Source: Philhelius pedissequus (lineage: Eukaryota; Arthropoda; Insecta; Diptera; Syrphidae). From it: DNA of 64,000 nt. Position numbers and translations under genes: made by a program. Positions 48,279-61,226 of this stretch are shown here, one piece after another. Under the pieces are notes generated by a model. That model was not told where the DNA came from, ran no database searches, and worked only from the letters and a program-made list of their open reading frames with translations. The stretch covers positions 8,804,001 to 8,868,000 of the forward strand of contig OU343163.1 in the NCBI GenBank assembly GCA_910595825.1, in the 5' to 3' direction. Each line of letters starts with the position of its first letter. The stretch's first letter is position 1.

Positions 48279-48511
48279 CCCTATTGCGATTGTCAATTAT
48301 CAATTTGATCATTGATAAATACTGAAATTTGGTTTTAAAACCTCAATTTATTAACAAACTTTACAACTATTCAATATTTATTATCGCTTTTCTTGTAGGG
48401 CTCAACAGTCTGCATCTTTATCAATGATCAAAACTCTTATTAATTGGGTAGATTAATATTAAATTTCAGTGTTTGTCAACTATCAATTTGCAATTGACAA
48501 TCGCAATAGGA
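48279..48511. mobile_element. MITE M with CCTATTGCGATTGTCAATT termini
   Basis: GCCCTATTGCGATTGTCAAT left and AATTGACAATCGCAATAGGA right, about 20 bp inverted; CAATTTGAT(C) words repeat inside. About 233 bp. Confidence 0.8.
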
Positions 48512-49639
48512 GTGTATGTTTCAAAAAGCGACCGAATGGCTGTTTTGAGTAAGGTTGCCAGAGTAGGTATGTCCGTTTTAGTTCTGCAATTCATAAGAGA
48601 TTAGAAAAAATAGCCCATTTTTTGGTCAGATTATTTGTCAAAAGTAATATTTGTTTGGATTTGTTGTTCATGAAAACTTAAATTCATCCAATCGAAATGA
48701 CATTATAAATACAAACTAACTACCTATTGAAGAACTTGCTATAAATGCTGTTGACATTTCCCTATGATGAATTTTATAATGAAAAATTGAGTGTGTTCCT
48801 GTACTATCTGCATAAAAATGTGAATTTAGTCATTTTTCCAAGAGTGGGGGTAAAAATCTATCAGAGAGCAACAAAGTTTTACAAAAGTACGGTAACCATT
48901 AGTATGTCAATGATATGGACTGCTAGTTCTGATTCATTTCCATACAATATTTGCAAAAAATATGGTTCCCTGCTTACAGCGACTATTTCAGGCCAAGCGG
49001 CGAAAAGAAAAAAACAAATTTAGCACCATCTGTTGTCGATATTACTTTTCTACAAATTTTATGCAAAGAAACTAGAGCTATCTATTGGCACATAGTATAA
49101 AAAGCCCTGCCATCTAGTGTTTGTTTGATAGTTAACTATTGATGTAGTGCTTTGGGACAATAAGAAAAAATCCTTTTTCTTTTAGCATATATCTAAAAGA
49201 TTGCTTTTAGTGTTACATTCGAAATAAATGGAATTCATTTTAACCCTGCAAAATACGTTGTTGTTGGTCACGTGACAAATATTCAAATGCAAGTTTTTTA
49301 ATTTAAATTAAAAATGAAATGTAATTTCAACTTATATTACGCAGTTGTGTTAAATTTTATTCGTTTAGTCGAAAAGTAAAAAAAACTAAATCGATATTTG
49401 ATCTAGCTTTAATCGTATTTCGTTCATCCGCAAAGAACAATATTATAGGTTTATTGTTTTCTGTAGAAAATAGAGAAAATGTAATTTTTGGATTCGTGTA
49501 GGGATTTCCTTGAAAAAAAAAATCCCTTAAGCACTGGTTTGACTTGATAATATTCTTAACTGCCGCAAGGACTGAAATGGTCGCTGGTGATGCTTTTTTC
49601 AAAAGGAACCATCGTGAAGTTGGCTCCTAGCAGTCCATT

Positions 49640-50046
49640 TCTAGTATGTCAATGACGGGAACGCTTAGAACAACAGCAATTACTAAAGATTTACATGAAA
49701 TAATTTCTTAAAATAACCAACTTGATGTCACAAATTTTAATTTATTGCACGAATAAGCCAGACCAGACTATAAATTCCATTATGTTCAACTTTTGTAACG
49801 ATACACATATGGCAGCTGACAGCTTATGTATTGTTTTTTTCTTTTTTCCTTCATTTGACAGTCTTCATCATTTTGTCCAAAGAAATTTCTTGGACTAAAA
49901 TTCGCAGCATGGGGCAATATTTTGCTCTCTCATGAGCACTCTCTTCTGTGAAAAACTACGAAAATTTGGAGTACGGTGACAGGTTTTGACTGTTTTTCGT
50001 AGCAATTCGTAGATTTTCGCAGTTTTAGGGAGTACGGGAACGCAAC
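49640..50046. mobile_element. Repeat family G, copy 3 (inverse of copy 1)
   Basis: Ends GAGTACGGGAACGCAACTAT. Over about 400 bases it is the reverse complement of 13690-14125, including GGGAACGCTT at its far end. Another family member starts at 50168 (GTTGTGTTCCCGAACTTCCG, to about 50410), and a fragment lies at 48788-48905. Confidence 0.8.
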
Positions 50047-50167
50047 TATTAAGTCTAAAACATTATCTAAAATTCATCTTATTTCATGCTAGCCTATCAA
50101 AAGCTTAAAAAAAAACAAAATAAATGATATTTCCATGGAATTTAAGAGAGACAAACATAAAATAATA

Positions 50168-50410
50168 TTAGTTGTGTTCCCGAACTTCCGTACTAAGAAA
50201 ATCTATGAATTTCTATACGAAAGATTGTCAAATGCTTTTTCCGTACACCAAATTTTCGATTTTTTTTTTATAAAAGAGAGCGCTCCGAGAGAGCAAAATA
50301 TTTCCACAGGCTGGAAATTTTATTCCAAGAAATTTGTTCGGAAAAAAATAAAAAGACTGTCAAATGAAAGAAAAAACAACAATACGAAACCTGTTAGTTG
50401 TCTGGTGTGT
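50168..50410. repeat. Repeat family G, copy 4 (partial)
   Basis: GTGTTCCCGAACTTCCGTAC, then GAGAGCAAAATATTTCC, TTCCAAGAAATTTGTTCGG, GACTGTCAAATGAA as in the other copies. Confidence 0.65.
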
Positions 50411-50764
50411 CATTACAAAAATTGAAAACAATCGAATTTATTTCTTTTGGCATTTAGAAAATGTTTTTGCTTAATACATCCCGTATTTTTGTGAAACTTT
50501 GTCGCACTCTGAGAAAGTTTTTCCCCCTCTTTTAAAAAAATAAAAATCTGTGCCTTTTTGTACACAGTTGGACCAAAACTCATACGATTGAAATTTGCTG
50601 ATGATGGGCTGCATGTCGGCTCGAAATGCATACAATTAAAATTGTTTTTTAAATAAATTCGTTGGTGTTTTTATTTCTATTTTCAATTTTTAAAATTTTG
50701 TTGCTGTAGTCAATAAAGGAATTTTTTTTTTTCAATCACATCACAAAACTCATACGTTTGTAAC

Positions 50765-51690
50765 GGGTGATTTTTTTGCTACTTGGTTTTTGACGTTTAT
50801 ATTTTTGACAGATCACACATGACAAATTCCACGAACATTTGACATTTCGATTCAGTATTGTTTGCCATTTCATCATGAATAGACTTACGCCTGAACAACG
50901 TTTGCAAATTATTGAAATTTATTATCAAAATTCGTGCTCTGTGAAAAATGTGTTTCGCAAGCTACGTCCGTTTTATGGTCTTCAGCGACGAGGCTCATTT
51001 TTGGCTAAATGGATACGTGAATAAGCAGAATTGCCGTATTTGGAGTGAAGAGCAGCTAGAGGCAATTTAGCAGCTACCAATGCATCCCGAAAAATGCACT
51101 GTTTGGTGCGGTTTATGGGCAGGCGGAATCATTGGGCCGTACTTCTTCAAGGACGATGAAGGCCGCAGGGAGAAAGGTACCGTTCGATGATAACAGATTT
51201 TTTTTTTGCCGAAAATGCAAGAATTGAACTCGGTCGACATGTGGTTCCAACAGGACGGTGTCACATGCCACACTGCACGCGAAACCATGCATCAATTGAG
51301 AGGCGAATTTGGTGAGCAGTTGATCTCACGTTTTGGCGCAGTCAATTGGCCACCAAGATCATGTGATTTGACCCCGTTAGACTATTTTTTGTGGGGCTAT
51401 GTTAAGTCTATTGTCTATGGGGACAAGCCAAACACGATTGCTGTTTGGAAGCCAACATTGAACGCGTCATTGGTGAGATTCCGGCCGAAATGTGTGAAAA
51501 AGTTTGCCAAAATTGGACCTTCAGAATGGACCACCTGAAGCGTAGCCGCGGGCAACATTTAAGTGAAATTATTTTTAAAAAGTAAATGGCAGAAATTGAT
51601 TTATCGATCCAAATAAAAATTTCATTCACTTTTTACAAGCTTCTGTGTTTTTTTTGAATTTTCAAAAACCAAGCTCTTAAAAAATCAACT
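50765..51690 (+). mobile_element. Internally deleted mariner/IS630-type transposon, copy 1
   Basis: TIRs GGGTGATTTTTTTGCTACTT (left) and an inverted match at the right (AAGCTCTTAAAAAATCAAC, preceded by CAAAAACC). 926 bp, shorter than a full element would need. The transposase is described separately. Confidence 0.82.
50875..51585 (+). pseudogene. Transposase pseudogene of the mariner/IS630 superfamily
   Basis: Starts MNRLTPEQRLQIIEIYYQNS (helix-turn-helix entry), breaks after RPFYG and jumps directly to FSDEAHFWLNGYVNKQNCRI (first catalytic Asp), so most of the DNA-binding half is deleted. Further on, PMHPEKCTVWCGLWAGG, MWFQQDGVTCHTA (second Asp) and SCDLTPLDYFLWGY (third Asp region) are readable, with an in-frame TAG at about 51068 and two or more frameshifts, ending HLSEIIFKK. 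All catalytic blocks remain recognisable but the protein is not made. Confidence 0.85.
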
Positions 51691-54502
51691 TTTATAAAGT
51701 TTTCTTCTCATGAAAGTGTTTAACACACATTTACATGTAAATGATTAAATTAATCATATGATCTTGTAAGAACAATTTCACTCCATATTGCCATCAAACA
51801 AGTAAACCATATACATATGCACATGCAGAATTTCAATGACATTAATTTTATATTTCAGTTTCTAATAGAATTAAACTAAGATGAGAGGAAAAACAACATT
51901 GAATAAAGTATACCTTGTTAAATCAATAAATTAAATAAAGAAATAAAAACAAAACAAAAATATATAGAAAAAATGAAATTGTGTAAATGATAAAAGCAAA
52001 CAGATGGCAATGCCAATAGCAATTGAACTTAATAAAAAACCAAAGCAAACAAATGAAAATAAAACACAACAGAAGAGAAGGTTAAGTACGCAGAGTGTCA
52101 ACCCAGTTTGGTATCTCTACTAAAGTGGAGTGGCTACTCTTCACATAAAAAAAGGTCAACAATCATGGTAATGGAAGTTTCTAACTGAATTCAAAGATTT
52201 CCGTATTTAATTGCTATTTTGTTTGCTATGTGTACACCTAACCATAGGTCACCGACTTCAACCGACACAAATTCAGATGAACAAACACTCGTACGGCCAG
52301 TTTAAGTAAGCTAATTGAAGTTTCAAGAACTTTTGTGTGATTTACTTGTTTTGACACCAAGTCAATGGATTGAAGATTTTAAGTTCAACAAACAGCCGTG
52401 ATATGAACCATGCGGATCTTGAGTATAAATCATAATCAACACTATCACAGATCACTGGAAGCCGGTATAGAAATAAAAATATAACAGTTTGCCCATAATA
52501 ACAAATATTACAGAAAACAGAATTCGCATCGATTGTAGTAAACAATTTTTTATTAATTTGTTTTTACTTTTACTGCTTCCGCTTCTTTTTTTTGTATTTT
52601 GCTTTGATTTTTATTCATTCGTATCTTGTTTGTACTTGTTTCGGTCGTGATAAGATTATTTCGCAATAATAAATTCATTATTCATTATTTTGAGTCAACA
52701 CACAATTCTTATAAGTGTTGTTGTTGTTATATGAATGCAAACAACTTTCGAATCGAAATTCGAACAGGTTTTGGATTCTGACAGATATGCACTATATAGT
52801 GAATGCTGTGACATTTGTCACGAACCTCTCGATTTGATCTTAATGACATTCAATTTGATGTCATTTTAAACAAAGACGACTATATACATATGACTTATAA
52901 ATATACCGTTAATCTATTTTTAATGAAAATGTAAACTTCTTATCAGTAGTTATAGTTGTTATGATTTATAAGAGGCTAGACAGAGCTATCAAATTGATTA
53001 TAAACTATTACTTGATCGGTAAACGTTTATCAAGTACCTTTTATAGTTGAAGTTGTACTCGTATTGTTGTAGGTACATACACGTGCGTTGTGCTGGGCAT
53101 GGACGACACACAATTTTTAAAATGACTTTCTAATGATTTCTAGAAGTAGGTTAGGGTCATCCATAAGTTAACTACCTACGTCGCGTCGCTTTCTGAAGTG
53201 TCTGGGAATTTTAATGATTTGTTTTGTATAGGTAAGTATTTTGTTGTTTATTTTTTTACCACTTTGGCCAAGGCGTGTGTGTTAACGGACAAGCTTAATT
53301 TGTGTACAACTAGATTATATTTAATTATGGTGATTTTAGACAAAATAAAATTAAAACAAGTAAACAAAGGACAATATAGCGTATTCTTCTTTTAAACAAA
53401 GCAAACATCAATATGGTGGTACGATATTGTGGTGTAATTCGTGGAATGAGTAATTCAATATCGTCACTGACTTAGAACTTGATGGATATTGTTGATTTTT
53501 GTATTTGTTGGAGCAATGAAATGGAGTGGGTTGAGTTGTAGTTTATGGAAATATTTTTAAGATCAAATTGGTTTGAATTATTGACATAACATTGGCATTG
53601 CTGACAGAATTTTAGAATGTTTAGTTTTTTGATTAAATTAACATATATTCAAAAACTAAATCAAACATTAACATTGATTTTACATTTCCCATATACTAAA
53701 TTTTAGATTTAGATTTAGATTTATTCATTGAATGCACAGTAAGAAATACATCTTATAAAATTAGTGTTATGCTAAAAAATACATAAAATGGGGAACAAGC
53801 TATTTCATAGTTGAATTTATATAAATTTAGTTATCTTATTCTTTAAATTTAATTAATTTTATCTAGATAAAATGACAATTAATATATGTGTATGTAAATA
53901 TGTTTATACAAATTTGAGTAATTCAGTACATTTTAATATCAAATAATATAGTATTCATATATACATCTCAACTAATATGAAGAAGTCTTTGAAAAATTAG
54001 GCACCTTGAAAATGACTTCGAATTTCAAATCGAAACCTAGCTTCGAAGCTTATCATTACATTTACATAATTATTTGAACATTGCCGTAACAGTAATAGAA
54101 TAATGTAATAGGTTTGTTCGTTGAACCCTGAATTGACCTTAGGGTCACACTCTTTTTTTACATTTGAACTCAACCTGGTGTCAAAATCTAAGTTTTGTAT
54201 GTCGAATTTCGAACAAAAATTTCAAATTGATTTTTTTTTGCTTAAAACGCAAGATCTGCTTTGAAAGATTTTGTTCAGAAATAATTCGATTGTGTTCAGA
54301 AAAAATCGAATGTTTGGTTGTTTGGAATTCGATGTCGCCCGTTACTAACAAAAGAGTTAAAAAAATTATTTTACCAAGATGTAGGGTATACCTAAAATAG
54401 TGCACATTTTTTTTTTAAATCAAAATCGATACAGCTGTTTTCGAGATAATTGAGGTGGTAAAAATTTGTAGGGCAAGTGCCGTTAATGTTGTAGCTAAGA
54501 CA

Positions 54503-54515
54503 CCCCCCCCCCCCC
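54503..54515. repeat. C13 homopolymer
   Basis: Thirteen C in a row in an AT-rich setting; very unusual here and prone to sequencing error. Confidence 0.8.
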
Positions 54516-54876
54516 ATTCAATTCAATTCATGACAGGCAATGTAGCGGTACACACGGAATAAAACAGAATTATTGATCTGATTCGGCAGAAAATTGTAGG
54601 TCCTTGTTTTCTGTCAATTAATAACATACCCCCAAAATTTTAAGATTTGCATGAATATTGGTTCTTTACAAATTGATTTCTTATTATTAAATAGCTATAT
54701 GTATTTTTTTACGAGTTTTACAGGTTTTTTTGGTTATTTTTTACCACACATTGAGTTTTAGTATTAAGTAAAAATATTCTTGAAACAAACACACATTGTA
54801 TAGAACTTAGAGTTGGCAGCACTGATTTCATTGACAGCCATTTTGTTATCTGCCTTTTAATTCATCTTTAGTTTGG

Positions 54877-55140
54877 CGATCTAGAATAACTTTCTGTTGT
54901 TGTAATGCGTGCAAAAGCACATCTGATAGAAAAACAGCTGTTCTCGTGAAAGCTATCTTGAGTTATCCAACAAAAATTGGAATAACTAGCTATCCGAGAA
55001 CAAATGTATAGAACAGCTGACTGCAAAATTAATTTGGTATGATTTCTGTTCTGATTTTTTGACAGCTTTCAGCTAACCTATCTGATTCGTCCACAGATAT
55101 ACTCCGATAGCTTGGAATCCGAGATAACATATCTAATAAG
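54877..55140. repeat. Repeat family F, copy 2
   Basis: GAATAACTTTCTGTTGTTG, AGCTATCCGAGAACAA, TTTTTGACAGCTTTCAGC; then AATCCGAGATAACATATCTA, an echo of AAGATAACTTATCTAATAAA at 62385. It directly abuts a transposase relic. Confidence 0.55.
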
Positions 55141-55154
55141 TGAGTAATTGCAAT

Positions 55155-55746
55155 CATGAATCGACTTACCCTTGAAACCTGAACAGGCCACCGAGAATAG
55201 TGTACATCCGGTGAATGGGCGAGATTATTGTTTTGTTCAGCGATAAAGCTCATTTTTGGTTGAATTGCTACGTCAATACGCAAAACTGCCGCATTTGGAG
55301 AGCAAATAATCCTCATTGCCAGCCATTGTTAATACGCCGCCGTTACGCACAGAAAAACTGCCAGTTTTATCTGCTTTATAGAATGGTGGAATCATTGGTT
55401 CTTGCTTAATTTAAAAATGATACAGGCCTGAGGGTACAATCAATGGAGACCGTTGTTCAGCCATGATCAATGACTTTTTCATTCCTAAATTGCACCGCCT
55501 AAATGTGAGGGAACTCTGGTTTCAACAACACTGCGCAACGTGTGCCAGAATTGGTTTGTTGAAGGAAAAGTCTGTAAGGCATAATTTGGCGTTTTGGACA
55601 TCTGATTTGACATCCAAAGTCGTGCGATTTAACACTGCTATTTTCTGTGGGAATATGGAAAGTCGTTAGTCTACACCCATAAGCCAGAGACGATTGAAAA
55701 CTTGGAAAACAACATTCGTGGCGTTATTGCCAATATACGAGCCTAA
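55155..55746 (+). pseudogene. Second, more decayed copy of the same transposase
   Basis: MNRLTLE at 55155 is followed almost at once by FSDKAHFWLNCYVNTQNCRI (catalytic region), then MINDFFIPKLHRLNVRELWF, QQHCATCAR where copy 1 has QQDGVTCHTA (Asp lost), and KPETIENLENNIRGVIANIR. Multiple stops. Its deletion boundaries differ from copy 1 at 50875-51585, so the two lost their middles independently. Confidence 0.75.
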
Positions 55747-55981
55747 GTGATGCAAAGAGTGATCGATAATTAGACCTGAAGATCGGACTTGCCATATACC
55801 AGAAATCATACTTAATATTATTTTCTTTCAATTGTTTCCTTCAGAATTCACGAAATAAAAGATATATTGTATTTATTTATCATCAGAGTATTTTCTCGAT
55901 ATTGAAAAAATATCCTGGGATTTAGGGTTGCAATGTCTAATTTAAACTCGCTATTGTACATCGTTTATTGACACATACATA

Positions 55982-57609
55982 CATTGCCGGTAAAAAATAT
56001 AGCACCACTGGTACAAGTTTCATTTTAATTTCTTTAAATGAGTGAATAGAAACATGTACAGCCTCTACTATTATTTTGTTATTGCCTGAAATATCATCTC
56101 TCTCTATTATATATCTCTGGCGTTGATATGGTAACGGTTCTTTTCTTACGAGGCCATAATGGCGAAAACCCCATTTTTTGTGCGGTGAAAATAATAGCAC
56201 TGATCGCAGTTTTCGTTGCAAAAAAATATTTTTTCTTGTGCATATTTCAAGACAAGGCGGTCAAGTGTTAGAATTTGCTTATATTTAATTGGTATCTTCA
56301 TTTAAAACAAAAAATTTGCAGTTTTTCAAAGAAAATGGGTCGTGGAAAGCATTGTACCAACGAAAAACGGGAAATTATTAAAAAAAATGATCTCGCAAGG
56401 TAAAACGTATGGAGAAGTTCGACGGTTTGTTGGCTGTTCCAACAAAATGATTCGAAATGCAATAACATACACACCTAAAACCGAATCTCATGAACGAAAA
56501 CCTGTTATGACGACAACTCTCATCAGGCGCCTAGTCCGAGAAAGCCAGAAAAATCGCTTTAAGCCTGCAACTGAGCTATAAGAAAAAGAGCTGAATATTA
56601 CAGCTTGCGTGGAAACCGTTCGGTACAGATTGAGGGAACATAATTTAACTGCTTGTAGTCCAAGAAAAGTACCTCTTTTAACTGCAAAACATGCTAAAAA
56701 GCGTTCAATATTTGCAAGACAGCATTTGAATTTGCCAGCAGGGAAATGGCGCAACGTTCCATGAACAGATAAAAGTAAAATCGTATTGTTTGGCGGTTAA
56801 GGATCTCGTTCCTACGTGAGAAGACCTCCGAAAGCGTAATATAATCCCAAATATACAAACAAAATATTTAAGCACGGAGGTTCAAGCATAATGGTGTGGG
56901 CTTGTTTTTCGTACTATGGTGCTGGTCCCATATATTGGATTAAACCCATCATGGATCAACACGTTTACGTTAAAATACTCGAAAGCGTTATGCTCCATTA
57001 TGCAGATGAAGATATGACCCTTTTGTGGGTCTTCCAACAGGACAATGACCCCAAGCACACCAGTAAGAAGGCTTAAAAATGGTTTGGAGATCATTCAATT
57101 AATGTGATGGAGGGGGCAGTCCAATCGCCTGACCTAAATCCGATTGAAAATCTGTGGGCTGACGTGAAGAAAGCAGTCTCTGAAACCAAACCGACTAGTA
57201 ACACAGAACTCTGGGCTGCAGTAAAGGTCTCCTGGGAGAATATTCCGGTAGAAAGGTGCCAACATTTGGTAAATTCAATGAGCAGACGTTGTGAAGCAGT
57301 AATAGCCAACAAAGGCTATTCAACGAAATACTAAATTTGCTGGACATCATTTTTATGATGTTTTAGTTTTAAGTTGTATGATGAAGCAATGGTGCTATTT
57401 TTCTTACCGCTTATTTATTTGAGTTTTTCGAAAAAAAAATAATTTTTTTAATAAGTTGATGAAAGTTGGAATGCTTTTTTAAATGTGAATTTTTGGAGTT
57501 AATAAAAGCTTTTCGCATATTTAAAATGTCCCTCAAAATATTGGCTTATGCTTAATTTTTAAACGAAATCTGGTTCTCGTAATGGTTCAATTTTTTTTTA
57601 CCGCAGCTG
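55982..57609 (+). mobile_element. Tc1-like transposon with intact ends
   Basis: 1628 bp, starting CATTGCCGGTAAAAAATATA and ending with an inverted TTTTTTTTTACCGCAGCTG; TA duplications at 55980-55981 and 57610-57611. Further inside, TATAGCACCA, AATAGCACTGATCG and TGGTGCTATTTTTCTTACCG repeat the terminal motif in both directions, as in Tc1-type elements with internal transposase-binding repeats. Confidence 0.88.
56335..57334 (+). pseudogene. Tc1-like transposase pseudogene
   Basis: Starts MGRGKHCTNEKREIIKK; a one-base slip in the A run near 56382 shifts the frame to MISQGKTYGEVRRFVGCSNK. Later blocks: RLREHNLTACSPRK, then stops near 56579 and 56762. GGSSIMVWACFSYYGAGPIY (about 56879) is the classic GG.SVMVWG block, followed by FQQDNDPKHTSKKA (second Asp present) and SPDLNPIENLWADVKK (DLNPIE..W motif, with the final Glu). 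Ends ANKGYSTKY at 57334. At least one frameshift and three or four stop codons. Confidence 0.88.
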
Positions 57610-59278
57610 TATGTGGGCAGCAAAATTAAGCAAGACTTAAGAAATTCTCATTTTTGGAATTTTAAATTGACTACCAATCACAAGTTAATGCCTTATTCAT
57701 CTAAAAAAGTAAAATACTTTCCATTTCCGCGTCTCATTACTATTAACTTACAATATATATTTAGCAACATAACCTCAGTCAGAACATAACTTCTACAAAA
57801 ATAGGTAGGTAGGTACCTACTTACAAAAGTAATAAACCTCCATATTTAAATTCAGCTACAGTGCTTGTTTTCACCTTCCCCCATTCCAGAATTCAACACC
57901 CCATTAAAAATGTAACGAAATTGTCTCCCCCAGTATCAGAATGATCATTATCATCATCATCAGTAAAATTATTGCCTAGGGAATGCATTTTATTTTTATT
58001 TTATGCTCATTCCATTTATAGAACAGACATACAGTTATAGAGTGAATATGTATATGAAAAATGTCCAATTTTATAGTAGATGTATACCTATTTACATTCC
58101 AGTGAACTTTAAAACCAATAACATATTCCGCAAGTTATTAAAAAGAATTAAACGAGATGAGATGTTTAACTTCAGTTCTAAAAATTAAATATAAAAAGTA
58201 CTCAATTTTCCCACGAGCATTGTTTTAATATGAAATCATATTACATCAGCGTTCGTATAAAATAACCAGATTTATATAAATGATCCCACACGCAGTAGTA
58301 GTTGAAGCAAATATTGCAGCACTCTTTTGCAATGCAAGTTTGCAAAAAATATGGCAACTGATTTTTTTTTTATTTTACACAAAGCAGCTTATATGGGTTT
58401 TCGAACTTCGCAAAAGAGAAGACGAAAAAGTGGCAAGTATATACGAATATAGGAAATATGACCAGACTGCATGGCGACTCCAAAAGAAAAACATTATTTT
58501 AGCCACTTTCACTTCGCAGATTTTTCGTGTTTTATGTACACCTAAGCTTATAACTACTGTTCGTGGTAAATATTATATAAAGCCAACACAACTATAATGG
58601 TGGTAGGTTTGAATAACAATTTAAAAGCTTTACTGCGTCTGGGGGAACATTCAGCAGAGGAAAATATTGTTGACACGCAAATGAAAGGTGTGATTAGAGC
58701 ATATAGACTTTCTTTGTTTAAGTCCTGAATTTATTCAGGTAGTATTGTGTTGACTGCATTTTAGACATTTAATTTTTAGCTTAATGGATCACTTTTGAAA
58801 AAATGTACTGTTCTGTCAATGTAGTGGACATAAATTCAAAAGGGTGATTGATGTGTATGTGGTAATGGTAATGAAAAACATGTTAATGAACCCTTTTTTT
58901 GAAAATGGTACCTAACTTAACAGTTAAGTTACATGAATAAAATCATCATGATAGCGTGATTTTAACAGTGCGGTAAGGCAAATAATTACAAAATCGATTG
59001 CAGTGATATTATAAACTTTAATATTTGAATAACCTGGATAAAAGTTATAAAAGCAAAGTTTCACATGCGATATGTTGTTTAGTAATATATTGGATTTTGC
59101 AGTTGTTAAATACTTCATGGGATTTTAATGATCATTGTAGATGGAGGCAATTAATAAAAGAAACTATAATTCATTTTTATGTATGTACTCTAAGTTTCGT
59201 TGACTCTTTTTCAGCTTCCTCACGGGTTAAAATTGGCGCAAAATTTTAAACAACCTATTACTAAGGCCTTAACACGAT

Positions 59279-59350
59279 ACTAGTTAACAATTTACTTTTA
59301 CATAGTAGTTTACTAACTTTTGATAAATTTTAAACTTTTTGTTAACTAGT
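59279..59350. repeat. Perfect 12-bp inverted repeat
   Basis: ACTAGTTAACAA and TTGTTAACTAGT enclose 48 bases. GTAGTTTACTAAC inside is related to the arms. A small fold-back. Confidence 0.7.
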
Positions 59351-61175
59351 AAAATGATAATTAACCAGATAGCAACGCATTTGTAGGGTTTGAATTTTGA
59401 TGAACACAATTATTGTGTTTATGCTTTGTAAATTAATTATATTTTGATGGAAACCCAACGTGTGCTCTAAATAAGTATTCGATGTTTATATGTATTTTAA
59501 TCATTTAACTTCATTATTGACAAAAAAAATATAAAATGCACGACTGGTTCGCACGAACTTGCTCTTATGTTCGATCACATCGTATGCAATAGATTCCTAT
59601 TAAAAATCTAAATATATTCGTTTCGCTGTTTTTTACTTCATAACTTTGAATGCCCAACAACAACTTGAGTGTGCTACCACCAAGTTTTTTCTCAATTATT
59701 TTTGGCTGGAATTATAGCTATTTCACGATTTGCCAAGGTCGATCATCAGATTCCCTTGCTCTACTGGTCTATTTTTTCATTTTGATTGAAAAACTTCTTG
59801 TGTCTTCATCGTGTATTGAACCATGACCAGCCGCTTAGTAGCCAACGCACTTCGCATCACGCCAGTTTTTTACTTAATTTTTCATATATACAAATTTTCT
59901 TAAATTTTTTTCTCAAAAAAATTGGTATGACAATCTTAAATATTTAATAATATAAACTTAAAAACAAAACATTAATCAAAGAAAAAATAATTCAAAATTC
60001 TGAAATAAATACTTAAACTAATTTGAGCTCAAAAAAAAAGTACGCCATTTTGTTTCTTGTATAAATTTGAATTTATGAGAAATAAATTTTAAAAATCTGT
60101 GTAGCAGTTTTTGAGAAAAAGTTTTTTTTTAAAAAACTTTTTGAAAAACATTTAAAAAAAAATCAAAAAGGCCAATAAAAGAATTAAAAAGTTCGATTTA
60201 GAAAAATCCACCCATGCCACGCCCATTTTTTTAACATTTCTTGGTTTTTTTAGAAACGGCTCTAACGATTTAGTTTAGACGAATATTTCAGAGTTTGATT
60301 TTAAGGGAAAGTAAAAAATCTTAAAATATTTGAACTAAGATCGGCCTACTGCCACCCCCAATTTTCTTGTTTCTTAGTTTTTTTTTGAAAATTACTCAAA
60401 CTATTTTAAAGATTTGTTATACTTTTTATTTAATAAACAAGACAAAATTAAAAAAACAAAGTTTGATTTAGTAGAATCCGCCGCTACCACGCCCACTTTT
60501 GTATATCATTTCTTGGTTTCCCAGAAACGGCTCTAAAAAATTTGAATGACAGTTTCGTAGTTTGCTCTTATGATCGAGAAAATAAATTTAAAATTAGATT
60601 AAGTATAATGTTTGATGCGGTTATATCCATTTTTATGATTTCTTAGTATCTTTGGAAATGACGCACCAAATTTACTAGAAGATGTAAATTTGTATGTAGA
60701 TAATACTTAACATTTCAAGTTTATCTAAATAGGTATTATTCAGGGCCGTATTATTTGGTTCTGATTAAACACTTCCGATCTGTAAGGTTCTTCAAATAAA
60801 GAAGAAATTTCAAGATATACATACATACATATATGTACTGTACATATATACAGGTAAATTTCAAAAATTAAAACTCACGGAAATTGCAATCGCTTGGAAA
60901 TTAGAACTCATTTTTACATATCTATCGTAAAATAAATTTTAATTTTCATTCATTGAAATAATCTCAGCAAAAATTGATTTTTTAAAAAAATATTTACATA
61001 TAGATGAAGGTGTTTTGAGTAGGTAATTATCGAATATGTAATTCAAAAAAAGATAATTTTCACTTAATTAAATAGTTTTTATATAAAGAGACTTTTGATG
61101 TGAAATAAATGTTTGTGCCTCATGAAAATAAAATGACTCCAATTTCAAAAATATGAAAGACAAACACACTATCCC

Positions 61176-61226
61176 CGTTCTTTTGGTAAATCTATCGGCA
61201 GCAAAGCAGGACTTCCCAAAAGAACG
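61176..61226. repeat. Perfect 11-bp stem-loop
   Basis: CGTTCTTTTGG and CCAAAAGAACG form a hairpin with a 29-base loop containing CGGCAGCAAAGCAGG; GC-richer than its surroundings. Confidence 0.6.

Noticed and set aside
54503..54515. C13 run as a regulatory or G-quadruplex site
   Set aside because: A single homopolymer without the spaced G/C tracts needed for a quadruplex; may be an assembly artefact.
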